DNA of 64,000 nt from Bos javanicus (GCF_032452875.1 NC_083877.1:46611724-46675723); one strand, 5' to 3'; shown: positions 32,185 through 44,211, counted from the first letter of the stretch. Translations and numbers: made by a program. Notes: generated by a model not told the origin, from the sequence alone.

Positions 32185-33189
32185 GGCACCTTGCACATTT
32201 TATGGGGCCCACGGGAGGTTTCACCTACCAGACAACAGTGTGGAGGCAACGGCATTTCACAACGGATGTACTGATCGTGTTAGATTTGAATAATGGGCCA
32301 GATGCTCAGACATTCTTTTGTGTGTGGAGCACCACCTCTCCTATGCTGCTGCACCACAAAAGTGAGCAACATGGGCTGTTTTGCAGATATTTAATGCCTA
32401 AGTGTTGTACATGACTCAGATATGACTCAAAGGTGTGTGGAGGCTTTCTGATACCATAATTTCAGGATGTAATTTTGGTGGAAGTGGACTTGAACAGTTT
32501 CAAATTGTATAATTAATGGCATTCCATTTCCATGACAACTACTAATTAATCCTGTCTGTTAGTGTGAACTTTTAGCCTGTGGGAGTTTAGGTCCTCCTCA
32601 CTGACATGGGGGAGCAAATTACATTAGACTTTCATTTTTTAATAAAATGATTGGTGGTGGAAGGAAGGAAGGGGCGGGGTGGGGGTGGGGGTGCTGCTCC
32701 TGGGAGCCCACAGACCACGAATTCAGCACCTGAGCTTATCAAACCTCCTGCAGTCAGAGGACGGCTCTCTCCCACCTGTTTCCCCATTGTCGACCCACCA
32801 CCTGGCACATAATGCTGGCTCGTGAAATATTCGTTGAACAACTAGCAGCTGAATAAACCATAGTTCCATTCCTCCTCCCCCGCTCACTGTACCCTTGGAC
32901 TTTAACAGACACTCTTTAGAAGGTTTCAACCTGTCCTGCTTCTGCAAAGGGTCACTGAGGGAAAGCATTTCACGTGGGAGCTGAAGTATTCTTCTGGAGC
33001 CACTATGGCCCTCCCTTTCCCCTCTCCCACCTCCTCATGGCCCAGGAGGGTTTGAAAGTGGGTTCCTCCCATAGAGTCCTCTCCTCTCTGGGAGCACAGC
33101 GCCTGGCACACCATGGGTCAGGTGGACATCACCACCTGGTTGAGTAAATGGAACACTGGCTGGAAAGTCAGTCACCAGCAGCCATGGTG
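32185..33189. other. Mostly unclassified stretch with a G-quadruplex motif
   Basis: No gene is seen. Short L2-like 3' ends may lie at 32775-32855 ('cacctggcacataatgctgg') and 33080-33165 ('gcgcctggcacaccatgggt'). The G-rich motif is at 32671-32691. Confidence 0.4.
32671..32691 (+). other. Strong G-quadruplex-capable motif
   Basis: Four plus-strand G runs of 4, 4, 5 and 5 are separated by single-base loops (C, T, T) within 21 bases, preceded by a GGAA repeat. Single-base loops are the configuration known to give the most stable parallel quadruplexes. Confidence 0.88.
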
Positions 33190-33193
33190 GCAG

Positions 33194-33809
33194 CGTAACC
33201 AAGCAGGACCCTACGTAACCTTCCCAGAACAGCCTCCCCACCCAAGTCCTCTGCCTGCCTCTTGTCTGTAGAAAAACCGCAGCCTCCTAGGCTTCCCCAG
33301 GTTCCTAAGAGTGCATTTAATTGGAGAAGTTAAAAAATGCAAAAAGAAAGGAAAACAGTCAAGCGAGACAGAAATAAAAATAGTTTAGCCATTAAACAAA
33401 GTCAAGGACCTTTAGTTCTTCTTCAAAGACTAGAGATAATATTCTGAGCTGTGTCCTTTGAGCTGTTTTGTAGAGGCTGAAACCCCCTACCTAGTAGAAG
33501 AAATCATCTAGAGGCTGACCACAAGCACGTAGACCCCAGACGGGTTGGAACCAGAAGATTGATGATGCTGATGCCTGATTACCTCACCACCAACCAATCA
33601 GAAGAATGTCCATGAGCTGATCACACACTCCACAACCCCTCTCTCTCACCCTGTCTTTATAAAGCTTTCCCTGAAAGCCTTCAGGGAGCTCTAGCCCTTT
33701 AAGCACTAGCCATTCTGGACTCCCTGCTTGGTGCCTGCAATAAACACTGTACTTTCCTTCACCACAAACTGCTCAGTAGGCAGGTGAACCCAAGTTTGGT
33801 CTGGTAACA
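33194..33809 (+). mobile_element. ERV solo LTR, copy A
   Basis: About 616 bp, similar along its length to the element at 55 kb. In order it carries a CCAAT box (33594-33598), a TATAAA box (33658-33663) and AATAAA (33739-33744), the normal U3-R layout of a retroviral LTR. It ends CA ('tggtaaca'). The start reads CG where TG is expected. Flanks GCAG (33190-33193) and GTAG (33810-33813) look like a 4-bp target duplication with one change, as for gammaretrovirus-like (class I) elements. No gag, pol or env lies beside it. Confidence 0.72.
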
Positions 33810-33813
33810 GTAG

Positions 33814-34832
33814 AAGCTGGAAGATGTCTGAAAGCCGAGTGAAGAAACTCAAGTGAGATACATTCTTATCCAATAGACCCTCCTGGTTTCATTCTGTGGC
33901 CCAGGGGTAGAATGTAGCAGCTGGGAGACACTGCGGCTTTCCAAATTAGCTTGACCAAATCTGCTACTGTCCTTTGAAGGGAGGCAAATCTCCCTCAGGG
34001 CAGTTAAAGGATTTGTGCCTGGCCCTGGTCACTGTGGTCATTTCCAGAAGGAAACAAAAATAATTTTCTACCCCCACATCTGGCCAGTGTAGGGCAGGGA
34101 AATCACTTGCCAAGCCAGACAAAGACATTCCTGGCTTGCTCTGGGGCATTCTTTGAGCTCATCACCTGGGTCTGATGACAAGAGGAAGAGTTGCTGCTGG
34201 GGGACACAGGGAGCCAAGGAGCTTTCACGGGCAACAGGGAGGATCTAGTTCATACCACTGAGGCCACCAGCAGCTCTTTAACTTCCGTGATGATTTGTGG
34301 GTCTACCGGAGAGATGGATGGCTGGAGATTGGCAGAACACTTGTCCTGGATTTGGGTAGATTGGGGACACAAGGCAGCCTGTTGCTGCAATATCTGTACA
34401 AGAACACTTGTTTCTGAAACGAGATACTTTATTATAACCAGCTCTTCTTGCCTCTCCATTTAGAAATGATGGAGGCAGCTGGTCCTGAGAGAGGACAACA
34501 TAACACAGGAATTAGAACAACTGTGTGTCCAGACCAGCCCAAAGGCTGTGGATGAGTCTGGCAAAGTGTGTTTCCGGTGGTCTCAGGTACCCCTCTGTGG
34601 AGCATATTTCGACCCCACAGAGGCTCCTGTGTTCACTCCCTCCTTCTGCTCTATCAAAAATCTTCTCCCCATAAAGGCTCTGATATCAGTCATGGACACT
34701 GTAGTGAGAATTAAAGCCACACAAGGCTTTTCTCTGAATGTGCCTCTGATAAGTTAGTCTCATCTGTGAGAGGTGGTCTACTTTGGTTTCCCAAAGGCCA
34801 CAGTGCAAATCAGGCTTAATTCAAATAAATTC
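33814..34832. other. Unclassified stretch, no gene seen
   Basis: No repeat family was recognised in about 1 kb. Frames of up to 90 codons overlap on opposite strands, without domain signatures. Confidence 0.4.
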
Positions 34833-34846
34833 TGGTGTTGATGCTT

Positions 34847-35064
34847 TATCTATTTTGTTTTGGCTGTGTTGGGTTGTCGCTGTGGTGTGTGGACTTTCTC
34901 TAGTTGCAGCTCCAGGGCTCTAGAGTACACAGACTCAGTAGTTACAGTACCTGGCTTACTTGCTCCTCTGCATGTGGGAATCTTAGTTTCCTGACCAGGG
35001 ATCAAACCCATGTCCCCTGCATTCGAAAGCAGAGTCTCAACCACTGGACCGCCATGGAAGTCCC
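34847..35064 (-). mobile_element. CHR-type SINE, antisense
   Basis: On the minus strand it runs from the GGACTTCC-type head near 35062 to the long CHR body at 34850-34990 ('gtgtgtggactttctctagt'). The diverged flanks 34833-34846 and 35065-35078 match at 11 of 14 positions. Confidence 0.85.
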
Positions 35065-35194
35065 TGGTTTTGACACTTCAGAAAAAAGAAGCTAAATAGT
35101 TTTTACTTTTTTGGAGAACTTTCAAAGTATGCAAGCTTTATTTTTTACCTTCTTGTAAATTTGGGAAGTAAGCTGGAAAATTATTTTTTCTTCA

Positions 35195-35530
35195 TGCTAG
35201 CAGAGAAGAAACTGAGGCAGAGAACTTAAATGATGTGCACAAACTCAAGGATGCATTCATGGGCTGGGATCAGCATGAAAGGACTCCTAACTGAGGATAA
35301 GGGTCTCTCCAGGGACCATATATGCCTATGTAGCCAAAGACAGCTCCACATACTGGTTCTCTCTTCCATGTGCTAAACACTTTATGACCAACTACCACTT
35401 ATCCACACAACAGTCTTAGGAGGCGGGCAAGAAGGCAAGAAGAGCTGGTTCCCCCTTAAACAGATGTAGGCATGAGTGCTCAGAGAATTTAAGCAATTTC
35501 TTACTGCCAGAATTTTTTCACTCCAAGTCT
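35195..35530 (-). mobile_element. One or two MIR fragments, antisense
   Basis: 'agaagaaactgaggcagag' (35204-35222) and, separately, 'aaacactttatgaccaacta' with 'gtgctcagagaatttaagca' (35375-35500) are reversed MIR cores. They may be two insertions. Confidence 0.55.
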
Positions 35531-35728
35531 CTAACTCCTAACTCTTCCTTCTGCTCTTAGAAGGCCATTTAGAGCCTCCTCCAGCCCCTCTTAATACCTA
35601 AGTAGAGGGGGATGGGAATTACACAGGGGGCTGGAGCTCTGAGGCCTCCAGCTTTGATGGGGGGAGGATTCCTGGGGACCTTTTCAAGTCTCCAGGGGAC
35701 GGCAAGTTCCTATGGATGTGAAGATCTG

Positions 35729-35951
35729 CTGCATGTGCGCTCCGTTGCTCAGCCATGTCCAACTCTTTGTGACCCCACGGACTATAATCCACCAGGCTCC
35801 TCTGCTCGTGGGATTCTCCAGGCAAGAATAGTAAAGTGGGTGGCCATGTCCTCCTCCAGGAGATCTTCTCGACCCAGGTATGGAAACTGTGTCTCATGTT
35901 TCCTGCATTAGCAGGCAGGTTCTTTACCATCTGAGCCACCAGGGAAGCCCA
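35729..35951 (-). mobile_element. Bov-tA SINE, antisense
   Basis: From the BovB-like end 'gctcagccatgtccaactct' to the head 'gccaccagggaagccc'. The target duplication is AAGATCTG (35721-35728 and 35952-35959). Confidence 0.92.
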
Positions 35952-35959
35952 AAGATCTG

Positions 35960-36462
35960 AGTTGGATGGGGAAAAAATGCAACTTTAGCTTTTTGAAACC
36001 ACATACCATTTTAGTGATTTATTATCCTATAAAGGCTAAGAGGGCAAAAACAAAATAGAGGAACAAGTGGCTCCCTATAGAGAAAAGGGACTGGTCCCTG
36101 CCGCGTTGCTTGTTTATACAGAACGGGACAGCAGATGGAATTCCTCTCCTAAATGCCTCAGGCGAGGGTCTCGGAGCCTCTGAATTCCAATCCTGTGCTG
36201 TCACAAGACAGGGAGTCTTGTAAAATCAAGAAAGGACTTCAGTGTCTTCTGCTTCACAACCCTCTCCCCACCTCCAAAAGCCTGTTGACTAGGAAAGAAA
36301 GGTCACAGAACTTCTAGCAAAACTGCCCAGCAATTCACTGAAATAGAGCTTCTCCCAGCCATCTGCTTTCAACCCTATAACACCCAGTATCCATTTGTAC
36401 GAGGTGCTGTTTATTTATTTCACACATTCAAATATATACATATTGTATACAAATCATCATAA
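35960..36462. other. Unclassified stretch, no gene seen
   Basis: Nothing recognisable was found. Confidence 0.4.
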
Positions 36463-36586
36463 CAGCTAATATTTGGTGACACTTACTCTGTCCCCAAGCA
36501 CTGTTCCAAGAAACTTGCATGTAAGAACTCATCTCATCCTCATACTACCTCTATGAGGTAGGTAATTTACAATGCTCTATAGATTT

Positions 36587-36788
36587 CCCAGGTGGAGCTA
36601 GCAGTAAAGAATCCACCTGCCAATTCAGGAGACACAAGAGACGTGGGTTTGATCCTTGGGTTGGGAAGATCCCCTGGCGAAGGGAATGGCAACCCACTCT
36701 AGTATTCTTGCCTGGAAAATCCCATGGACAGAGAAGCCTGGTGGGCTACAATCCATCAGGTTGTAAAGAGTGTGTGTGCGCTCGCGCG

Positions 36789-36826
<38 letters not shown>
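36587..36826 (+). mobile_element. Bov-tA-type SINE with an expanded dinucleotide tail
   Basis: 'gcagtaaagaatccacctgc', 'gaagatcccctggcgaaggg', 'tattcttgcctggaaaatcc'. Its 3' end runs into a TG/CG/CA tract. The imperfect duplication TATAGATTT / TACAGATTT (36578-36586 and 36827-36835) defines the insertion. Confidence 0.88.
36771..36825 (+). repeat. (TG)n(CG)n(CA)n alternating tract
   Basis: About 55 bases of alternating purine/pyrimidine: TG units, then CG units (36783-36795), then about 15 CA units. It is broken once, at CTC (36781-36783). This composition is the classic Z-DNA-forming type. Confidence 0.9.
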
Positions 36827-36827
<1 letters not shown>

Positions 36828-37121
36828 ACAGATTTGGAAAATGAGGCATAGAGAAGTAAAACATCTTAGCCAGAGATAACACAGAGGTTTGAACCCAGGC
36901 CACCCAAATGCAATGGATTGCTCTTACCTTTTGTTAGAAACCATATCCAAGAAGACAGGAAAGCCTGCCTAATAGACATGTGAACAGTGCCTGGGGAGCA
37001 CAGAGCAGGGCGAGTCCATCTGCTTGAGAGAGGCCAGTGGTGAGAAAGTGGTCTTTCATTGAAGAAGTGGTCTGTGAACTGAGACCTTGAAGATAAATGC
37101 TTTTCTGCCCATATGATCGAT

Positions 37122-38262
37122 CAGTTCAGTTCAGTTCAGTCACTCAGTCGTGTCTGACTCTGTGACCCCACGAGCTATAGCAGGCCAGGCCTCCCTGTCC
37201 ATCACCAACTCCCGGAGCCTACTCAAACTCATGTCCATCGAGTTGGTGATGCCATCCAGCCATCTCATCCTCTGTCGTTCCCTTTTCCTCCTGCCCCCAA
37301 TCCTTCCCAGAATCAGGGTCTTTTCCAATGAGTCAACTCTTCACATGAGGTGGCCAAAGTATTGGAGTTTCAGCTTCAACATCAGTCCTTCCAAAGAACA
37401 CCCAGGACTGATCTCCTTTAGAATGGACTGGTTGGATCTCCTCGCAGTCCAAGGGACTCTCAAGAGTCTTCTCCAACACCACAGTTCAAAAGCATCAATT
37501 CTTCAGTGCTCAGCTTTCTTCATAGTCCAACTCTCACATCCATACATGACCACTGGAAAAACCATAGCCTTGACTAGACGGACCTTTGTTGACAAAGTAA
37601 TGTCTCTGCTTTTGAATATGCTATCTAGGTTGGTCATAACTTTCCTTCCAAGGAGTAAGTGTCTTTTAATTTCCTGGCTGCAATCACCATCTGCTGTGAT
37701 TTTGGAGGCCCCCAAAATAAAGTCTGACATTGTTTCCACTGTTTCCCCATCTATCTCCCATGAAGTGATGGGACCAGATGCCATGATCTTAGTTTTCTGA
37801 ATGTTGAGCTTTAAGCCAACTTTTCACTCTCCTCTTTCATCAAGAGGCTTTTGAGTTCCTCTTCACCTTCTGCCATAAGGGTGGTGTCATCTGCATATCT
37901 GAGGCTATTGATATTTCTCCCGGCAATCTTGATTCCAGCTTGTGCTTCTTCCAGCCCAGCGTTTCTCATGATGTACTCTGCATATAAGTTAAATAAGCAG
38001 GGTGACAATATACAGCCTTGACGTACTCCTTTTCCTAATTGGAACCAGTCTGTTGTTCTGTGTCCAGTTCTAAGCTGTTGCTTCCTGACCTGCATACAGG
38101 TTTCTCAAGAGGCAGGTCAGGCGGTCTGGTATTCCCATCTCTTTAAGAATTTTCCACATTTTATAGTGATCCACACAGTCAAAGACTTTGGCATAGTCTA
38201 TAAAGCAGAAATAGATGTTTTTATGGAACTCTCTTGTTTTTTCGATGATCCAGCGAATGTCT
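37122..38262 (-). mobile_element. BovB LINE, 5'-truncated, antisense
   Basis: From the (CTGAA)n tail at 37122-37140 to the RT fingers region ('gatgatccagcgaatg') at 38262. Perfect 12-bp target duplication CATATGATCGAT (37110-37121 and 38263-38274). Minus-strand frames 37811-38095 (GVRQGCILSPC and RYADD) and 37503-37784 (connection, GCESWTMKKAEH) remain, offset by frameshifts. Confidence 0.94.
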
Positions 38263-38464
38263 CATATGATCGATAGCTGCTCCTTAGAGTCTTCATGGGA
38301 ATGGAGTAACAATGAGCTTATTACTTGCAGTAGTAGGAGCAAGAGCAGCAACGCTACTAACAATACTGATGCAATGCTTAATTTACCCAGTCTTTTGGCA
38401 GGGGTCCAAGCTTTGGATCCATAAATCTCCTTGATCATTGAAACCTACCTTTTAAGGGTAACTT

Positions 38465-38600
38465 GTGTGCTGGCTGCAATTTGTTATGTCATTTAGGGCC
38501 CTCAACAATTCTGTGAGAAGGCTCTTAGTATTCCCATTGTGCCTATAAGGAAACTGAGGCTCAGAGGTGTTACTTGTTCACATCAGTAGCCTGGTTAGGA
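38465..38600 (-). mobile_element. MIR fragment, antisense
   Basis: 'attcccattgtgcctataag' and 'gaaactgaggctcagaggtg' are the reversed MIR core. Confidence 0.65.
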
Positions 38601-38647
38601 TGGAGCTGGGGATTTTGTTGCTGTTTATATAGCTACATTAAAAAGTT

Positions 38648-38935
38648 ATTTATTATTTATTCATTTATTTTATGGCCACGCTGGGTCTTTGCTGCTGTGC
38701 ATGGGCTTTCTCTAGTTGTGTCAAGTTGAAGGCTCAGACTTCTCATTGTGGTGGCTTTTCTTACTGCAGAGCATGGGCTCTAGGGTGTATGGGCTTCAGT
38801 AGTTGCAGCAAATGGGCTCAGTAATCGTGGTACATGGGCTTAGTTGTCCTGTGGCATGTGGAATCTTCCTGTACCAGGGATTGAACCCGTGTCCTCTGCA
38901 TTGGCAAGAGGATTCTTAACCACAGGGAAGTTCTG
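38648..38935 (-). mobile_element. CHR-type SINE, antisense, long copy
   Basis: The (TTTA)n tail at 38650-38670 is followed by 'ggccacgctgggtctttgct', 'gggctttctctagttgtg' and the head region 'accagggattgaacccgtgt'. The extreme head is diverged ('cacagggaagttctgg'). Confidence 0.88.
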
Positions 38936-38939
38936 GGGC

Positions 38940-39559
38940 TCAGTTTGAATCTATGTCTACATGACTTTCCCCCTTCCCCTTGGTCCCATTTTAATGAAAA
39001 TATTTCTAAAATACGCTTCAATGGCACCTTCCTTAGTAAACATGGAGCAACACAGTCCAGCCTGTTTTTCTTGCTGTGAGGCCAGCCCTCTGAGCACAAG
39101 CCATTGTCTGGTGTGTGCTTGAGCACCAGGGCGGGGCCTAGTCACTGCCTTGAGCCATCACTACTTGGCCAGAATTACCCTGTTGCTTTCCACCTCCCCA
39201 TAGATACTTTGAGGGGATTATTAAGTTTTACGGGGTGACGAAGCTTTATAGCCCTATAAGTAGCTCAGTGTGTTCTGTTCTCAGAGTTGTTGTTTTTTCA
39301 GATTTTCACCTTGTGACCTTCTTTGTTCTCTGTCATCACTTCTAGAAGCCAGTTGCCTGGATATCCATTTCTACAACCTCCGCACATTTCCCTACTCTGT
39401 CTGGAATTGAGGGTAGAACTGAATCAAGACTGCCCAAGGAAACTAAAGGACTATGTTTAAAATGAAGTAAAATATGATTTGTGCCCATAGTAGAAACAGC
39501 CCTTCGGGCTTCCCAGAGACCTTCCTAGTTCGTACCTCAACAACACTGTGTTTTTGGCA
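38940..39559. other. Unclassified stretch, no gene seen
   Basis: No repeat was recognised. It leads into a weak antisense MIR at about 39560-39665 ('gaaaacagaaactcaaagat'). Confidence 0.4.
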
Positions 39560-39679
39560 GATACAGTGACATTTCCACCGTTTGACAGGTCTGAAAACAG
39601 AAACTCAAAGATATTAAGTGGTTTGCTTGGATTCACATTAACTCATGAACTGGAATTTGAAACAAGGTCATTTGAATGC

Positions 39680-41142
39680 TAGTGGAGGTGATGGAATTCC
39701 AGCTGAGCTATTTCAAATCCTAAAAGATGATGCTGTGAAAGTGCTGCACTCAATATGCCAGCAAATTTGGAAAACTCAGCAGTGGCCACAGGACTGGAAA
39801 ATGTCAGTTTTCATTCCAATCCCAAAGAAGGGCAATGTCAAAGAATGTTCAAACTACTGGATAATTGCACTCATTTGGCACGCTAGTAAGAGGTTATACT
39901 CAAAATCTTTCAAGCCAGGCTTCAACAGTATGTGAACCAAGGATTTCCAGATGTAAAAACTGGATTTAGAAAAGGCAGAGGAACCAGAGATCAAACTGGC
40001 AATATCCATTGGAACATAGAAAAAGAGGGAACACAGAAAAAGATAGAGAATTCCAGAAAAAACATCTACTGTCTCATTAACTACACTAAAACATTTGACT
40101 GCAGATCACAATGAACTGTGGAAAATTTTTAAAGAGATGGGAATACCAGACCATCTTACCTGCCTCTGGTGAAACCTGTATGTAGGTCAAGAAGCAACAA
40201 TTAGAACCAGACATGGAACAACAGACTAGTTCCAAACTGGGAAAGGAGTACGTCAAGGCTGTATATTGTCACCCTGCTATTTAACTTATATGCAGAGTAC
40301 ATCATGCAAAATACCAGGCTGGATGAAGCACCAGCTGGAATCAAGATTGCCAGGAGAAATGTCAATAACCTCAGATATGCAGATAACACCACTCTAATGG
40401 CAGAAAGTGAAGAACTAAACAGCCTCTTGATGGAGGTGAAAGAGGAGAGTGAAAAAGCTGGCTTAAAACTCAACATTCAAAAAAATGAATATCATAACAT
40501 CTGGTCCCATCACTTCATGGCAAATAGATGGGGAAACAATGGAAACAGTAACAGACTCTGTTTTCTTGGGCTCCAAAAGCACTGCAGATGATGACTGCAG
40601 CCATGAAATTAAAAGACGCTTGTTCCTTGGAAGAAAAGCAATGACAAACCTAGAGAGCGTATTAAGAAACAGAGACATTACTTTGCCAACAAAGATCTGT
40701 AGAGTCAAAGCTATGATTTTTCCAGAAGTCATGTACAGATGTGAAAGCTGGACAATAAAAAAGGCTGAGCGCTGAAGAATTGATGCTTTTGAACTGTGGT
40801 GTTGGAGAAGACTCTTGAGAGTGCCTTGGACTGTAAGGAGATCAAACCAGTCAATCCTAAAGGAAATCAACCTTGAATATTCATTAGGAGGACTGATGCT
40901 GAAGCTACAATACTTTGGCCATCTATTGCGAAGAGCCGACTTATTGGAAAAGACCCTGATGCTGGGAAAGATTGAAGGCAGGAGAAGGGGACAACAGAGG
41001 ATGAGACAGATGGATGGCATCACTGACTCAATGGACATGAGTCTGAGCAAACTCCGGGAGTTGGTGAAGGATAGGGAAGGCTGGTGTGCTGCAGTCCATG
41101 GGGTGACAAGGAGTTGGACACAACTGAGTGACTGAACAACGA
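39680..41142 (+). mobile_element. BovB LINE, 5'-truncated, sense
   Basis: It starts in the RT N-terminal part ('gaggtgatggaattccagct', reading GDGIPAELFQILKDDAV) and runs to the 3' end 'gagtgactgaacaac'. It is flanked by CATTTGAATGC / CATTTCAATGC (39669-39679 and 41143-41153). The motif C reads RYADN rather than RYADD, and the frames at 40304, 40485 and 40815 are mutually shifted. A short extra A/G-rich insertion near 40020-40050 disturbs the fingers region. Confidence 0.92.
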
Positions 41143-41153
41143 CATTTCAATGC

Positions 41154-41689
41154 CTAGCTTCCTTCTGTGCGTACCGGGTCAGCTGGCAGCATATAACAAT
41201 AGTCAGACACTTCTAGCCACTCACCTTTGATTTCACTGGGACAGCGACTTATCTGGGAAGATAGGGTTAAAAGGGTCCTTGGAATCAGGGTTCATGAACT
41301 TAAAGAACTCCCAGATAATTGTCTCAGCTCAAAAGCATCTCTCACATGGACCCTGAAAGCCACTCCACGAGACAATGATGGCCATAGGAAGTGATTTTTT
41401 TTTTTTGGATTGGGGGGAGAGGAACATGCACTAAGCCACTATATATAGCCCATTAACAATCTAGCCATAATTAATTTTTCATTCATATGCCAGGTATCAA
41501 GTATCCTGGATTTTAAGATTCAAATGAAATAACCTTAACCTCAATCCATGTGTGATGGAACCCTCCCTCTCCCGCCTAATTTTTCTGTGGACTCTGGTGG
41601 GGAAAGGGGCTTGGGCTTTTCACCATTACCTTGGGCTCTGAGTGTCAGCTTCTACTGAATTAGTTCTGTGGATTTCTCACATCTATCCT
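41154..41689. other. Unclassified stretch, no gene seen
   Basis: A/T-rich in the middle with a T run at 41397-41406. No repeat was recognised. Confidence 0.4.
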
Positions 41690-41699
41690 CTCTGCCTTC

Positions 41700-41933
41700 T
41701 CAGGTCACGCTAGTGGTAAAGAACCTGCCTGCCAATGCAGGAGACACAAGAGACACGAGTTCGATCCCTGGGTCAGGAAGATCCTCTGGAGAAGTAAATG
41801 GATGGCAACCCACTCCAGTATTCTTGCCTGGAGAATCCCATGAACTGGCAGGCTACAGTCCATGGAGTCGCAAAGAGTCAGACACGACTGAAGCGACTTA
41901 TCTCACACACGCGCACACACACACACACGCCCC
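41700..41933 (+). mobile_element. Bov-tA-type SINE with a CA-rich tail
   Basis: 'gtggtaaagaacctgcctgc', 'tattcttgcctggagaatcc', 'cagacacgactgaagcgact', then an AC-rich tail (41904-41929). Perfect 10-bp target duplication CTCTGCCTTC (41690-41699 and 41934-41943). Confidence 0.9.
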
Positions 41934-42269
41934 CTCTGCCTTCACTCCAGATGTGCAACACTGCTCCACTTCTTTGATTTCCCATAAACTCATACAAGGT
42001 TTCTATCAGTGCAGCATGTGTCACTGAAGATTGAGGATATGGTGAGAGATGGCTCCATCATACCCTATAAACCCCAGAGTCAAATATCAAGTTCTTTTGC
42101 TCTTAAAAAGTCCTGTGGCCATTTCTATTTACTTGGGTTCCTGCCATGTACATAGACTTTCCTCCCTTCCTCTTTTCTCTCCTCTGTCCCCCCAAATTCT
42201 AGTTCACTACCTACAATAAGTAAGTAATCCTGTTTTCTCTAACCTCTCTCTCATCATATAACATTTTCT

Positions 42270-42475
42270 CCTTCCATTACACTTTCATCCACTTATTTAT
42301 TCAACAAAGCAATATTCACCGTAAGGCATCACACCAGGTATAGCTGAAGATGCGAAGATAAATTTGACATGGATCCTGAGCCCAAGGAACTGATAATCTA
42401 GTAGAGGAGATAAGATACACACTGGATAATCCAGAACATGAGGTAGAAAGTGCTAAAAAGTTGAAACATGTGAGG
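42270..42475 (-). mobile_element. L2 LINE 3' end, antisense
   Basis: 'tatttattcaacaaagcaat', 'gatcctgagcccaaggaact' and 'tctagtagaggagataagat' are the reversed L2 3' UTR in order. Confidence 0.65.
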
Positions 42476-43794
42476 AGAGAGGCCTCACGTGCCGTGGGTG
42501 ACCAGTGGCCAATGACCAGGGTGCAGGTGGACTTAGATCCTTCCTGAGAGGGGGAAGAAGAGGTCTACAGCCTGAGGCATGGCATCGTGGGTAAAGAGCA
42601 ATAGTTGGGGACCAGGGGGAGCTGAGGGTGTGGCTGGAAGGACTTGGGAACCTGAGATGCTGCACCCAAAGAAGGGATCAGGGCACAATATTTCTCCCTC
42701 CTATCTCCACCTCCCAATCCTGACTCTCCTTCAGGCTGGGCTAGAGCAGGGTGTAAAGGGGAGTAGGTCCCTCCTCTGGATAGCATGGGTTGGACCACTT
42801 AGACTCTTCAATAACAGCAATGGCCAAGGTCATCACTCATACTTCTGTGTGTGTAATTATTAGAGGAAGAACCTGGCACACAGTAGGTGCCCAATGACTA
42901 TTTGCTAAATGAATGAATGGAGGATGAATAGGACTGAAGATGGCTGTTTGGGTTTGATGTAAGATATAAATTATACTGGTGAAAAGATAGAAAGGTGTAA
43001 GACTTGGGATCAGAGGTTGTGAGATCTGGATTTTAGTTCTGGATTTAGTTCTCTTCTATTTCCTAGCTTGGGCAGGAGTTCACTTAACCCATTCATTCAT
43101 TCATTCAATGAGCACTGAAAGTATCCACTCAATGTCTAACTCTAGGTAACGAAAACTGAATGCAGAGCTGAAGTGTTATTGTACAGACAGAAATGTACCA
43201 AATGTTGAAATAACTGTGTACATTTAGAAAAGAGATTTTACAAATATTAGGATAGAGAGGCACTCTGAGATCCTTCCCAGACAGTTTCAGGATTAAATAG
43301 GATGAGATGACTCTCGCTCAACCTCCCTTTCTCCAGCCTATCTGGGCAGTCTAGTTTAAAATAATATCTTTGGAGTGCATTTAAATTATTTATATCCTGT
43401 GATTTGCAAGTAGTGAATGCTGTTTCATTCTGACAAGTATCACTGCACTAAAGAGTAAGATGTAGAACACATGGGGCACATTGAATGAAAAAACATAGAC
43501 TAGGCTTCCTTTGATCCTGTCCACTAATAGAGCCCAGGTGGGCTTAGGAGGAGCTCACACCTTGAAGGGGGAGGCAGGCTCCAGTCTGACTGCCAAGGAG
43601 AAGCATGTGTGCTGTGCATGGACTGAGGAGGCAGAAAAGAGACCCAACTCTGCTTCCGTGTGCTGGAGTGAAACAAGAGCATTCATTCCTTATTCTAGAA
43701 ACATCCTGGGACCCAGCTTCCATTTTTACTATATATGTGTATGTGTCTATATAATGTCATAGATTTGCATAGAGGAAAAGACTGAACGGACATA
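42476..43794. other. Mostly unclassified stretch
   Basis: No gene is seen. A short L2 sense 3' end lies at about 42860-42935 ('cctggcacacagtaggtgcc', 'aaatgaatgaatgg'). A (CATT)n-rich L2/MIR-like piece is at about 43090-43150. The rest is unrecognised. Confidence 0.4.
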
Positions 43795-44060
43795 TAAAGA
43801 ATGTTATTAATAGTATCTGTCCCTTGAGTTCTTACTATGTGTCAAGTGCTTTGTAAATATTATTTCAGTTGATCCTATAACGAACCTACGTGGTGCAGTG
43901 TTCTCTCTGGTTTAGATGAGGAAAACAAGGATCAAGAGGTAGGCTCACTTGCCTGAGATCCCACCAGAATGGGCAATGGAGCTTCTCTACTGATGCTGGG
44001 CCTGTGCTGCCATGAACCACCTCCTCAGTAGTAGTATTAGTGACATGTAATCTCTGGGTC
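43795..44060 (-). mobile_element. MIR SINE, antisense
   Basis: 'gttcttactatgtgtcaagt', 'ttatttcagttgatcctata', 'gatgaggaaaacaaggatca' and 'cttgcctgagatcccacc' follow the reversed MIR. Confidence 0.75.
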
Positions 44061-44075
44061 AGGGGATGTTGGGTG

Positions 44076-44211
44076 GTTTTTTGGTTTGTTTTTAATTTTT
44101 TTTGTGATGCCATGAGGCATGTGGGATCTTAATTCCCCGACCAGGAATCAAACCCACACCTCCTGCATTGGAAGTGTGGAGTCTTAACTACTGGACTGCC
44201 AGGGAAGTCCC
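44076..44211 (-). mobile_element. CHR-type SINE head, antisense
   Basis: T-rich tail side, then 'ggcatgtgggatcttaattc', 'ccaggaatcaaacccacacc' and 'ctgccagggaagtccc'. The target duplication is TGTTGGGTG (44067-44075 and 44212-44220). Confidence 0.9.

Larger units (their letters stand above)
36463..36925 (-). mobile_element. MIR SINE, antisense, split by Bov-tA
   Basis: The left part ('gcactgttccaagaaacttg', 'tatgaggtaggtaatttaca') resumes after the SINE with 'cagatttggaaaatgaggca' and 'gaggtttgaacccaggccac'. Confidence 0.8.

Noticed and set aside
37150..37800. 216-codon plus-strand frame
   Set aside because: It is the antisense of BovB RT (element 37122-38262, minus strand). The same antisense frame recurs at every BovB copy (for example 40463-41050 and 45458-45859), so it is a property of the repeat.
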